In this document: piece by piece, positions 1-5,496 of the stretch
Layout of the letters: each line of letters starts with the position of its first letter
How positions within the stretch are numbered: position 1 is the first letter of the stretch
Assembly (NCBI GenBank): GCA_024405645.1
Contig: JAKSOJ010000054.1
Span: 1 to 7,697 of the forward strand
Source: Phascolarctobacterium sp.
GTDB lineage: Bacteria; Bacillota; Negativicutes; Acidaminococcales; Acidaminococcaceae
Direction: 5' to 3'
Length of the DNA stretch: 7,697 bases
Program-made: the position numbers and the translations under genes
Notes under the pieces: model-generated
What the model was told of the DNA's origin: nothing
The model's database searches: none
What the model saw: only the letters and a program-made list of their open reading frames with translations

Positions 1-17
1 TGGAAGCAATTGTCTAA

Positions 18-60
18 TAACAAAAACAACCTGGTCAAATTGGCCAGGTTATTTTTGTTA
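18..60. terminator. Bidirectional intrinsic terminator
   Basis: The inner stem AACCTGG (28-34) pairs with CCAGGTT (44-50). It extends inward through a G-T wobble and outward, past one C-A mismatch, through TAACAAAAA (18-26) against TTTTTGTTA (52-60). The A-rich left flank and T-rich right flank give a U-tract in both directions, so it should work for transcripts from either side. No coding sequence lies to its left within the window, so it probably ends a gene outside the window and insulates the recombinase promoter. Confidence 0.8.
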
Positions 61-82
61 GGAAAATAGAGGAATATATTGA

Positions 83-110
83 GGTACAAAAACTTAACAG
101 TAAATGTACC
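83..110. repeat. Candidate serine-recombinase crossover site (28-bp imperfect palindrome)
   Basis: GGTACA (83-88) and TGTACC (105-110) form an inverted repeat. Taking 83-110 as two 14-nt half-sites, 9 of 14 positions are symmetric (outer GGTACA plus an inner ACT), and the central dinucleotide is AA. A length near 28 bp with inverted half-sites and a two-base centre is what small serine recombinases bind and cut; the res site I of Tn3-family elements is about this long. It lies upstream of the recombinase gene, where res sites commonly sit. The assignment is inference from symmetry and position. Confidence 0.35.
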
Positions 111-233
111 ATTGTGAAAGTTTTATATTTTAGCATATTTTAGTAGCTTTTTATAAAAATATACGATACCAAAACTTAGTACAAAAAGTGCTGGCATTGT
201 TTTCTGCTTTGAAGTATAATATTAGTACAAAAA
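84..233 (+). repeat. Three direct GTACAAAAA elements upstream of recombinase gene
   Basis: GTACAAAAA occurs at 84-92, 179-187 and 225-233. The last two share the longer 12-mer TTAGTACAAAAA (176-187 and 222-233), and the first and third continue as CT. The third copy starts two bases after the -10 box, over the expected transcription start. Binding there would repress the gene. A plausible role is accessory half-sites of a res-like region with autorepression. Between the first two copies the DNA is very AT-rich, with ATATTTTAG repeated at 10-bp spacing (125-133, 135-143) and the palindrome TTTTTATAAAAA (148-159). Confidence 0.4.
191..220 (+). promoter_or_regulatory. Sigma-70-type promoter for serine recombinase
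   Basis: A consensus -10 box TATAAT lies at 215-220, with a 4/6 match to the -35 box, CTGGCA, at 191-196 (18-nt spacer). Transcription would start near 226-228 and give a leader of about 35 nt before the ATG at 264. The GTACAAAAA elements flank it on both sides, which suggests autoregulation by the recombinase. Confidence 0.6.
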
Positions 234-251
234 CTGTCCAGTATTTGAACG

Positions 252-259
252 AAGGTGAT
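252..259 (+). promoter_or_regulatory. Ribosome binding site fixing the recombinase start
   Basis: AAGGTGAT is an 8-base match to the anti-Shine-Dalgarno complement, with 8 nt between its AAGG core and the ATG at 264. An in-frame GTG at 255 lies inside this motif and so cannot be the start. This places translation at 264. Confidence 0.75.
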
Positions 260-263
260 TTTT

Positions 264-827
264 ATGATTTACGGATATGCAAGAGTTAGCACGAAATTAC
301 AAAAAACTAAAGGATTTAGCTTAGAGGAACAGAAAGCACAGTTGCTTTCTGAAGGATGTGAGAAGATTTATACCGATACATACACTGGCAAGACGGCTAA
401 TAGGCCCGAGATGGAGAAGTTAAGAAGTGTTATTAAGGCTGGAGATATATTAGTATGTACTAAACTTGATAGGTTTTGCAGAAGTGTTATTGAGGGTCAA
501 AAACTAGCTGAAGAATTGCTGGCTAAAGGCGTTACAGTAAAGATTTTAAATCTTGGCACTATTGAAGACACTACCATGGGGCGATTTATGCTGCAAATGC
601 TTCTTGCGGTGGCTGAATTGGAACGTAGTTTGATTGTTGAGAGAACAAGAGAAGGCAAGGATATTGCTAAAACAAGACCAGACTATAGAGAAGGTAGACC
701 TAGAATTCCGGAAGCAAAGCTTAAGGCAGCTGTAGGAATGCTTAAAGATCATACTGTAAAAGAAGTTTGCAGTATGATGGGTATTGGCAGAACAACATTA
801 ATAAGAGCCAGGAAAAATTATGAATAA
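264..827 (+). CDS. Small serine recombinase (resolvase/invertase family)
   Basis: A 187-residue site-specific recombinase with the usual two-part layout of the Tn3 resolvase / Hin-Gin invertase family. The catalytic domain (about 1-135) opens with MIYGYARVST: Arg7 and the nucleophile Ser9 are present. The active-site arginines of KLDRFCRS (67-74) and the LER...ERTREG stretch (119-131), which leads into the long E helix, are also intact. Residues 145-187 form a Hin-type helix-turn-helix that begins at GRPRIP. Length is normal for the family and no lesion is visible. Such enzymes make a staggered double-strand cut through a phosphoserine link, then resolve co-integrates or invert DNA. The gene sits alone under its own promoter, ends at a terminator (911-943) and lies 315 nt upstream of an adhesin on the same strand. 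Whether it is a resolvase or an invertase cannot be told from sequence; the substrate is unknown. Confidence 0.92.
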   Translation: MIYGYARVSTKLQKTKGFSLEEQKAQLLSEGCEKIYTDTYTGKTANRPEMEKLRSVIKAGDILVCTKLDRFCRSVIEGQKLAEELLAKGVTVKILNLGTIEDTTMGRFMLQMLLAVAELERSLIVERTREGKDIAKTRPDYREGRPRIPEAKLKAAVGMLKDHTVKEVCSMMGIGRTTLIRARKNYE

Positions 828-910
828 GATTCTAACGTAACAGAATAATAAATCGTATATATAAAGACATAGGATAAAGTAAATTTAGTTACGTAAGAAG
901 GTTTCTTCTT

Positions 911-943
911 GGGCATGGAGTTTTTGGCTCTATGTCCTTTTTT
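911..943 (+). terminator. Rho-independent terminator of serine recombinase gene
   Basis: GGGCATGGAG (911-920) pairs with CTCTATGTCC (928-937) over 10 bp, including two G-U wobbles, around a 7-nt loop. Six T follow (938-943). It lies 84 nt after the recombinase stop codon. The upstream sequence GACATAG (866-872) is complementary to CTATGTC (930-936) and could compete with the terminator stem. Confidence 0.75.
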
Positions 944-975
944 ATTTAATGACAGGAATTGTGATGGGGTATGAT

Positions 976-1020
976 GATATGGACCCTGATATGGACTGAT
1001 CTGGAACCTAAAACTTGGAC
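976..1020 (+). repeat. Short direct repeats upstream of adhesin promoter
   Basis: Three adjacent imperfect units read GATATGGACCCT (976-987), GATATGGACT (988-997) and GATCTGGAACCT (998-1009), followed by a further TGGAC at 1016-1020. The TGGA cores start at 980, 992, 1002 and 1016, roughly one DNA helical turn apart. They lie 40-85 bp upstream of the candidate -35 box, a position suited to a transcriptional activator. No regulator is identified. Confidence 0.4.
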
Positions 1021-1059
1021 ACAAACCACAAAAAAATCTCACCACGCATAACAAAAGTC

Positions 1060-1087
1060 TTGTCGGGGGGGACAACCGTGATATTAT
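1060..1087 (+). promoter_or_regulatory. Candidate adhesin promoter with G7 tract in the spacer
   Basis: A -35-like TTGTCG (1060-1065, 4/6 match) and a -10-like TATTAT (1082-1087) are separated by 16 nt. A run of seven G (1065-1071) starts at the last -35 base and fills the spacer's left end. An alternative -10, TATATT (1085-1090), would give 19 nt. The G-run is bracketed by TTGTC (1060-1064) and GACAA (1071-1075), a 5-bp inverted repeat. Adding or losing one G would change the spacer and therefore promoter strength. Transcription would begin near 1094, leaving a leader of about 50 nt. Confidence 0.5.
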
Positions 1088-1142
1088 ATTCTTAATAGTG
1101 GTCCGGAATTTTATTTGTTACATTATTTAGGAGGTTGTTGAG

Positions 1143-2903
1143 ATGAAAAAATTATTTGGCAAAGCTTTGGCTATGGCAGTTATGATGAGCGTGTTGGCAG
1201 GTGGAAGTGCGTATGCGGAAAATTCAGTAATTGTATATAGACCAGCAGGAGGCTTTTATGATATGGACGGCTCTCCTGCGATTAGAATATCTCAGAATTC
1301 TAGCGTTGAAGGAAAGAGTGATTCTGGAACTTTATCGACTGCTAGTTTGTCGTTTATTGACTTTGCGTATAGTAATCTTCCAGTTGCTACCTACGGCAAT
1401 AGAGGAATAGTTCTAGATGATCATGCAGGACATGCAGTTGTATTAAACAATTACCAGGGCTTAAATATGGGCAATTTAGCAATTAAAGGAGTTAGTGATA
1501 TCATTGCTACTGGTAACGCTGAAATCGGAGGTAATCTTACTGTTACAGGTACTCTTAACGCAACAATTGAAGGGTATGTAGAAAAAGGCACAACAAATAC
1601 AACAGATATGGCTTCAATTGCTGTTGGTAGTGATGCTAAAGCAAATGGACATTATGCAATAGCTGTTGGTATGTCTACAGCGAACGGTGTAAGCTCAGTA
1701 GCAATTGGTGGTATTACTGAAAAAGATTATTCAACAGCTTTGGGCCGCAATGCAAAAACCTTTAAAGAAAATGATGTTGCTGTAGGTTATAGGAGTGCTA
1801 CTGGAGCAGAAAATGCTACCGCTATTGGTTATCAAGCTAGTGTGTATGATACTGCCACAAACTCTGTTGCCATTGGTGCTAATTCCGAAGCATATGAAGA
1901 AAACACTGTTTCTATAGGTACTGAGGGTGCAGAAAGAAAGATTGTTAACGTTGCTGCAGGCGAAAATGATACAGATGCAGTTAACTATAGTCAAATTAAA
2001 GCAGTTGATGGCAATTATGTAAAAGCAGACAAAACTGTTGCAGAAAACTTTACTGCTTTAGATAATCAAGTTAAGACCAATGCTGACGATATTGCTACTT
2101 TGAAAACTGACCTTGATGCAAAAGCAGATAAATCCTATGTTGATACTGAATTAGGCAAGAAGGCAGATAAAACATACGTTGATACTGAATTAGGTAAGAA
2201 AGCAGATCAAACCTACGTTGATACTGAATTAGATAAGAAGGCAAACGCTGCTGATGTTTATACAAAGTCTCAAACTGATGCTGCTATTGCTGCAGCTACT
2301 TATGATGATACCGCTATCAAAGCTGACATTGCTAAAAAAGCAGACAAAACTGACCTTGATGCAAAAGCAGATAAATCCGCTTTAGAAACTGAAGCAACTA
2401 CTCGTCAAGATGCTGACGATAATTTGCAAAGTCAAATTGATACCCTTTCTAGCAGTGCTTCTGCTGGTATGTCCGAGCTTGCAAGTAAAATTAACCAAAC
2501 CGATGCTCGTGTGGACCGTGTTGGTGCAACCGCTGCAGCTTTGGCAGCAATTAACTATCAACCCATGGCTAAAGGTCAATCCCAAGTTGCAATTGGCATG
2601 GGCGGTTATAATGGCAAGAAAGCAACTGCAATCGGTCTGGCATATCAATTCGATAACCGTATCAGTGGCTCCGTAGCTGGTGCGGCTAATGGCTCTGAGC
2701 GTATGTTCAATGTAGGCTTCAACTATCTGTTTGGTCAACACAGCGCTAAGGATATTGCTGCTATGGCAGCTACTCCTGGTTCCATGAGCTTGACTGAAGC
2801 AGAATTAAGAGCCGAGAACAAAGCTCAAAATAACCAAATTCAAGCTATGCAAGCTGAAATTGCTGAATTGAAAGCGATGGTTAAAGCTTTAGCTGCAAAA
2901 TAA
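1143..2903 (+). CDS. YadA-type trimeric autotransporter adhesin
   Basis: A 586-residue outer-membrane adhesin expected to form a homotrimer (type Vc secretion). Residues 1-25 are a Sec signal peptide (KK n-region, hydrophobic core, AYA cleavage at 25/26). Residues 26-140 are a passenger domain I do not recognise, ending in a GGNLTVTGTL beta-type motif. Residues 158-262 hold eight YadA-like head repeats of the AIAVG/VAIG type. Residues 263-286 (RKIVNVAAG...TDAVNYSQIK) are the canonical neck. Residues 290-455 are a coiled-coil stalk with three 13-residue repeats. Residues 456-531 are the trimeric beta-barrel anchor, with VAIGMGGYNGKKATAIGLAY as the recognisable core. A further 55 residues (532-586) follow the barrel and look like a coiled coil; family members normally end at the last barrel strand. 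The start is set by AGGAGG at 1129-1134, 8 nt from ATG. The likely role is adhesion, autoaggregation or biofilm formation; the ligand is unknown. Confidence 0.93.
   Translation: MKKLFGKALAMAVMMSVLAGGSAYAENSVIVYRPAGGFYDMDGSPAIRISQNSSVEGKSDSGTLSTASLSFIDFAYSNLPVATYGNRGIVLDDHAGHAVVLNNYQGLNMGNLAIKGVSDIIATGNAEIGGNLTVTGTLNATIEGYVEKGTTNTTDMASIAVGSDAKANGHYAIAVGMSTANGVSSVAIGGITEKDYSTALGRNAKTFKENDVAVGYRSATGAENATAIGYQASVYDTATNSVAIGANSEAYEENTVSIGTEGAERKIVNVAAGENDTDAVNYSQIKAVDGNYVKADKTVAENFTALDNQVKTNADDIATLKTDLDAKADKSYVDTELGKKADKTYVDTELGKKADQTYVDTELDKKANAADVYTKSQTDAAIAAATYDDTAIKADIAKKADKTDLDAKADKSALETEATTRQDADDNLQSQIDTLSSSASAGMSELASKINQTDARVDRVGATAAALAAINYQPMAKGQSQVAIGMGGYNGKKATAIGLAYQFDNRISGSVAGAANGSERMFNVGFNYLFGQHSAKDIAAMAATPGSMSLTEAELRAENKAQNNQIQAMQAEIAELKAMVKALAAK
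2103..2378 (+). repeat. Pair of identical 33-nt direct repeats in adhesin stalk
   Basis: The 33-nt stretch at 2103-2135 recurs without any mismatch at 2346-2378 and encodes KTDLDAKADKS both times (residues 321-331 and 402-412). The copies are 243 nt apart, exactly 81 codons. Recombination or slippage between them would delete or duplicate 81 stalk residues in frame and leave head and anchor intact. Confidence 0.85.
2124..2240 (+). repeat. Three tandem 39-nt repeats in adhesin stalk
   Basis: Three consecutive 39-nt units encode ADKSYVDTELGKK, ADKTYVDTELGKK and ADQTYVDTELDKK (residues 328-366). The period of 13 residues is not a multiple of the 7-residue heptad, so each unit fits a modified coiled-coil periodicity. 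Copy-number change would alter stalk length in 13-residue steps without a frameshift. Confidence 0.85.
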
Positions 2904-2911
2904 ATTAAATT

Positions 2912-2958
2912 AAAAGGTGTTAGGTTTACTCAAGATGAGTTTGCCTAACACTTTTTTC
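2912..2958. terminator. Bidirectional terminator between adhesin and mobilization operon
   Basis: GTGTTAGG (2917-2924) pairs with CCTAACAC (2944-2951). An upper stem ACTC/GAGT (2928-2931, 2937-2940) closes a 5-nt loop. On the plus strand a T6 tract follows. Read on the minus strand, the hairpin is followed by CTTTTAATTTAATTT, so it can also stop transcripts from the convergent mob operon. It begins 8 nt after the adhesin stop codon. Confidence 0.85.
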
Positions 2959-2989
2959 TTATATTTTTCTTATATATTTTTTTTTATTA

Positions 2990-3066
2990 AGGGTAAGGCC
3001 TCGCCTAGGGCGGAGCCCTATTGAGAGGGGGCCCCGGATTTGACGCTTGCGTCAAATCGTACGGGG
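2990..3066. other. GC-rich palindrome cluster; candidate oriT, origin or att site
   Basis: This non-coding strip, GC-rich against AT-rich surroundings and just after a T9 run (2977-2985), holds several overlapping symmetric elements. One is a hairpin 2997-3005/3009-3017 with loop TAG and one C-A mismatch. A competing 6-bp inverted repeat TAGGGC/GCCCTA (3006-3011, 3015-3020) overlaps it. GGGGCCCC lies at 3028-3035, and a perfect 10-bp inverted repeat at 3037-3058 is flanked by CCCCG (3032-3036) and CGGGG (3062-3066). No T-tract follows the GC-rich stems in either direction, so terminator is a poor explanation. It lies 57 nt beyond the relaxase stop. Non-coding palindromes beside a relaxase gene are typical of a transfer or replication origin; which one is inference. 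Confidence 0.45.
3037..3058. repeat. Perfect 10-bp inverted repeat
   Basis: GATTTGACGC (3037-3046) and GCGTCAAATC (3049-3058) are exact reverse complements with only TT between them. As single-stranded DNA or RNA this would make a long, stable hairpin with a minimal loop. As duplex DNA it is a near-palindromic target for a dimeric protein. Confidence 0.9.
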
Positions 3067-3122
3067 TACTAATTTGTGCAATTCTTTTATGTATCCAAAT
3101 TTATAGCTGGCGAGTTTGTGTG

Positions 3123-4652
3123 TTATCTTTCGTAGTCATCATTATTGTTCTTTTGTTTAATGCGTTTGGGTTGTTGTTGACGTTCAGGTGCGTCGGTATT
3201 GCTGCTGTTTTTATTAGGTCCATATATCTTTTCTTGTTCTTCTTGGCGCAGAGCTGAATTGTATAGGTTTAGTAGCTTTTTTGCTATATCATAATACTTT
3301 GAAATTGTTAGTATCATGCTACCATAATATAGTTCTGTTGAGAAGGTTTGTCGTAGATCGCTTTGTCCTTTGTCGTAGAATTTCTGTTGTTTCCCTAACT
3401 CATCTTGATAGCGCTTTTGCCATTTTTTTGCCTGCTCGGCAGATGATTTAAGTTCGTCAAACATGTAAAGCAGACGATTAAGCTGTTCAAAGGCTTTTAA
3501 AAGCGTTTCATAGGAAGAAGGGGAGAGTTCGATATTTACCTTAGCGTTTCTAAAGAAACCTTTGCTAAGGTAAGCGGAACTCCTTATTTCTCGTTCAAGA
3601 CCATTGTAGTCTGCGGCATCCGTCTTAGCTTGTGATGGAGTAGTGACGGATTGGTTTCGTTCAAAAAGCTTTACTTCATCTCTAACTTGATCGAGCAGAG
3701 TGTTCATAACAACTGTAGAGTCCTTTAAGTCCTCATTGAAGGTATCAAGTTTTAAACGTTTAATTTCTAGTTCTTTTTCTAGTTGGGTGTGCTCAATGGT
3801 GATTTTTCTTAGTTGAGCAGAATCTTGTTTGACAACCTGGACTAGCCGGGACTTGGTGGATTCTAAATCTTTGACTTGGTCACTAAGTTCTGTTATTTTC
3901 TGTTGTTCCTGGTTACTCTGGTATTCTAAAAGGGTAAGACCGGATTTACTTGCTTCTTTTGGTGCTACTTCAATTTCTAATCCGTGAGAACGGCAGATGT
4001 CTATAAATTTTTCTCTGCAAAGCCTAGTATAGGTGATTTTAGGGTTGTTGAATTTACTTAGCTTTTTATCTGGTATAGGGGACTTGATTCCCATCTCACG
4101 CAAGGCTTTATCCTGACCAATTACAGGATTGCCATCCTTATCATGACCTATCCAAACTTTTCGTTCATGCAAATGAGGAGCTCCCTGTTCATCTAGATGA
4201 AGTGCTAGAGTAAGAAGCTTTATGTTTGGAAAAGTCTTTTGTTCCCAGTTGACATATTCAATGCAGATTTTTCTTAGGAGCATCGGATCGGCGGCTTGTT
4301 TAAGGTTGCCAATCTGCAGAATGGTTTCCTCAGGGCAACTGCGGGGATTGCTACGGTATTCATCTATAGTTTGCATGCGCTCGGGGTGTCTTTGCTCTCT
4401 GTAACGCTCGTTACGAGCATCTAAGGCCTTGCTGAAGGTCTGGCTATAGAATAATTTTTCAACTGTATCGAAGTCTAGCGCTTTGTTTTGGTCATAATAT
4501 CGATGCCAGTACCAGTTTTCGTTGGTCCTGGCTTTATCAATATTAGAGGCATTTTCAAGGTCAAAATTACGATCGTTATGTTTAGGGCTGAAAGCACCAT
4601 TCTTGCCTGAGCGTGCGTTATGGGTTGTTGCTCGCATTAATTCTTCTGACAT
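3123..4652 (-). CDS. MobV-family relaxase (plasmid mobilization/recombination, Pre/Mob)
   Basis: A 509-residue relaxase that should nick one strand at oriT and pilot it into a recipient. The N-terminal domain carries the MobV signatures: HNAR (11-14), KHNDRNFD (24-31, with His25 in the position of the pMV158 MobM catalytic histidine) and NIDKARTNENWYW (37-49). The metal-binding motif HLDEQGAPHLH (152-162) supplies three histidines. Residues about 245-330 are predicted coiled coil, rich in E, K, Q and L; the C-terminal third has a second helical region (380-470) and a polar tail. Length is typical. ATG at 4652 is preceded by AGGTGAT with 5 nt spacing, 12 nt after the primase-like gene stop, so it is the last gene of the operon. 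Transcription would end at the bidirectional hairpin at 2912-2958. No T4SS genes are near, so it needs a helper. Confidence 0.92.
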   Translation of the reverse strand: MSEELMRATTHNARSGKNGAFSPKHNDRNFDLENASNIDKARTNENWYWHRYYDQNKALDFDTVEKLFYSQTFSKALDARNERYREQRHPERMQTIDEYRSNPRSCPEETILQIGNLKQAADPMLLRKICIEYVNWEQKTFPNIKLLTLALHLDEQGAPHLHERKVWIGHDKDGNPVIGQDKALREMGIKSPIPDKKLSKFNNPKITYTRLCREKFIDICRSHGLEIEVAPKEASKSGLTLLEYQSNQEQQKITELSDQVKDLESTKSRLVQVVKQDSAQLRKITIEHTQLEKELEIKRLKLDTFNEDLKDSTVVMNTLLDQVRDEVKLFERNQSVTTPSQAKTDAADYNGLEREIRSSAYLSKGFFRNAKVNIELSPSSYETLLKAFEQLNRLLYMFDELKSSAEQAKKWQKRYQDELGKQQKFYDKGQSDLRQTFSTELYYGSMILTISKYYDIAKKLLNLYNSALRQEEQEKIYGPNKNSSNTDAPERQQQPKRIKQKNNNDDYER

Positions 4653-4664
4653 AGGTTATCACCT

Positions 4665-5492
4665 TTATGCTTTGTTATCATGCATTGCTATAAGGTCCTC
4701 ATTCCAGTCCTTTAGCGTAGGAATTATTCTTGGCAGCTGCGGAAAAAGCTCTGCTAGCTTATCTCCTGCGGCATCGTTATCAACTGCTAGAATTGGATCG
4801 GGATAGGCTTTCATAATGCTTTCTATAAGCCTCTGACGGGTTGTAGAGCCACCGATAGATATATATACTGCGTGTTCATTACCTGTCAGTTGATAAAGGC
4901 TTATGGCATCGATAGCACTTTCGCATATATAAACTGTATTACTAGATAAATCTCCAAATATCCAATAGTTATTGGCATCGCTGATACGTTTGAAGCGTTT
5001 GGAGGAGATGCCTATAAGCTCATAATGATTATTATCGGGATTAAGAAAACAGATATTGCTGTAACCATACTCAGAGGATAAGTAAATTTTTTTGCTGCTT
5101 ACAAGTTTTCGAATGATTGAGGATTTGAGCTTGCGAGTTATACATAAGTAGGAATATAGTTCTAGACATTGTCCTCTCTGTCGCGCAGGAGGGCTTTGCG
5201 GCTTTATGCCATCGTTTTCAATTGTTGCTATAGTAGTATGGTTTGAAATAGCCTCTACAGCCTTCAAAAAAGGAAGACCATAGAAGCTACAGATAAAATC
5301 GATGGGGTTCTTGCCTGCAAGTCCCCGAGAATTCCAGTACCAGTTGCCATTGGAACAAATAACACACGAATCATGTTGCTTGTTACGTAGATAGTGAATT
5401 CCTTCTTGATACCAGGAATAGGGGTCATAGGATTTAATGAAGTTATATAGATTTGTATGACGACAGGATTCTAGTGTTTCTTTAGCTAACAT
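4665..5492 (-). CDS. Toprim-domain primase-like protein
   Basis: A 275-residue protein resembling the DUF3991/Toprim proteins of mobile elements. The N-terminal part (about 25-85) resembles a CHC2 primase zinc-finger fold (NWYWNSRGLAGKNPIDFI) but has only a CVIC pair (43-46) and no full metal-ligand set. The C-terminal Toprim domain (about 186-270) has VYICESAIDAISL with Glu191 and AVDNDAAGD with Asp238 and Asp240, then KDWNEDL (261-267), matching the acidic residues that bind Mg2+ in DnaG-type primases. The likely role is primer synthesis, or an accessory replication function, after transfer or during plasmid-like replication. The ATG at 5492 is 4 nt after the integrase stop. An in-frame ATG at 5591 would overlap the integrase by 95 nt and add residues unlike the family, so I reject it. 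Only a weak GGA serves as Shine-Dalgarno, suggesting translational coupling. Confidence 0.8.
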   Translation of the reverse strand: MLAKETLESCRHTNLYNFIKSYDPYSWYQEGIHYLRNKQHDSCVICSNGNWYWNSRGLAGKNPIDFICSFYGLPFLKAVEAISNHTTIATIENDGIKPQSPPARQRGQCLELYSYLCITRKLKSSIIRKLVSSKKIYLSSEYGYSNICFLNPDNNHYELIGISSKRFKRISDANNYWIFGDLSSNTVYICESAIDAISLYQLTGNEHAVYISIGGSTTRQRLIESIMKAYPDPILAVDNDAAGDKLAELFPQLPRIIPTLKDWNEDLIAMHDNKA

Positions 5493-5496
5493 GATT

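Larger units (their letters stand above)
828..1142 (+). other. Intergenic region between recombinase and adhesin genes
   Basis: No coding sequence is supported here. The region holds, in order, an inverted repeat CTAACGTAAC/GTTACGTAAG (832-841 and 888-897, 9 of 10 paired), a small hairpin AAGAAG/CTTCTT (895-910) and a rho-independent terminator (911-943). These are followed by a cluster of TGGAC-containing direct repeats (976-1020), a candidate promoter with a G7 tract (1060-1087) and the adhesin Shine-Dalgarno AGGAGG (1129-1134). The length and signal density suggest that adhesin expression is independently regulated. Confidence 0.6.

Noticed and set aside
255..263. GTG start giving three extra residues on the serine recombinase
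   Set aside because: The GTG lies inside the AAGGTGAT ribosome binding site; the ATG at 264 has proper spacing and gives the family N-terminus MIYGYARVST.
818..1075. Minus-strand open frame in the intergenic region
   Set aside because: It covers the recombinase terminator and the adhesin promoter signals; low-complexity translation with no recognisable domain.
1731..1994. Minus-strand open frame inside the adhesin gene
   Set aside because: It is antisense to the well-supported head-repeat and neck region, has no ribosome binding site that I can see, and encodes a Cys/Ser-rich composition typical of antisense shadows. The same applies to 2382-2741.
3037..3058. Perfect inverted repeat as the terminator of the mob operon
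   Set aside because: Neither strand has a T-tract after it; the hairpin at 2912-2958 is a much better terminator for both directions.
3021..3257. Plus-strand open frame across the palindrome strip and mob 3' end
   Set aside because: It overlaps the relaxase C-terminus in antisense and its hydrophobic translation has no family features; no supported start signal.
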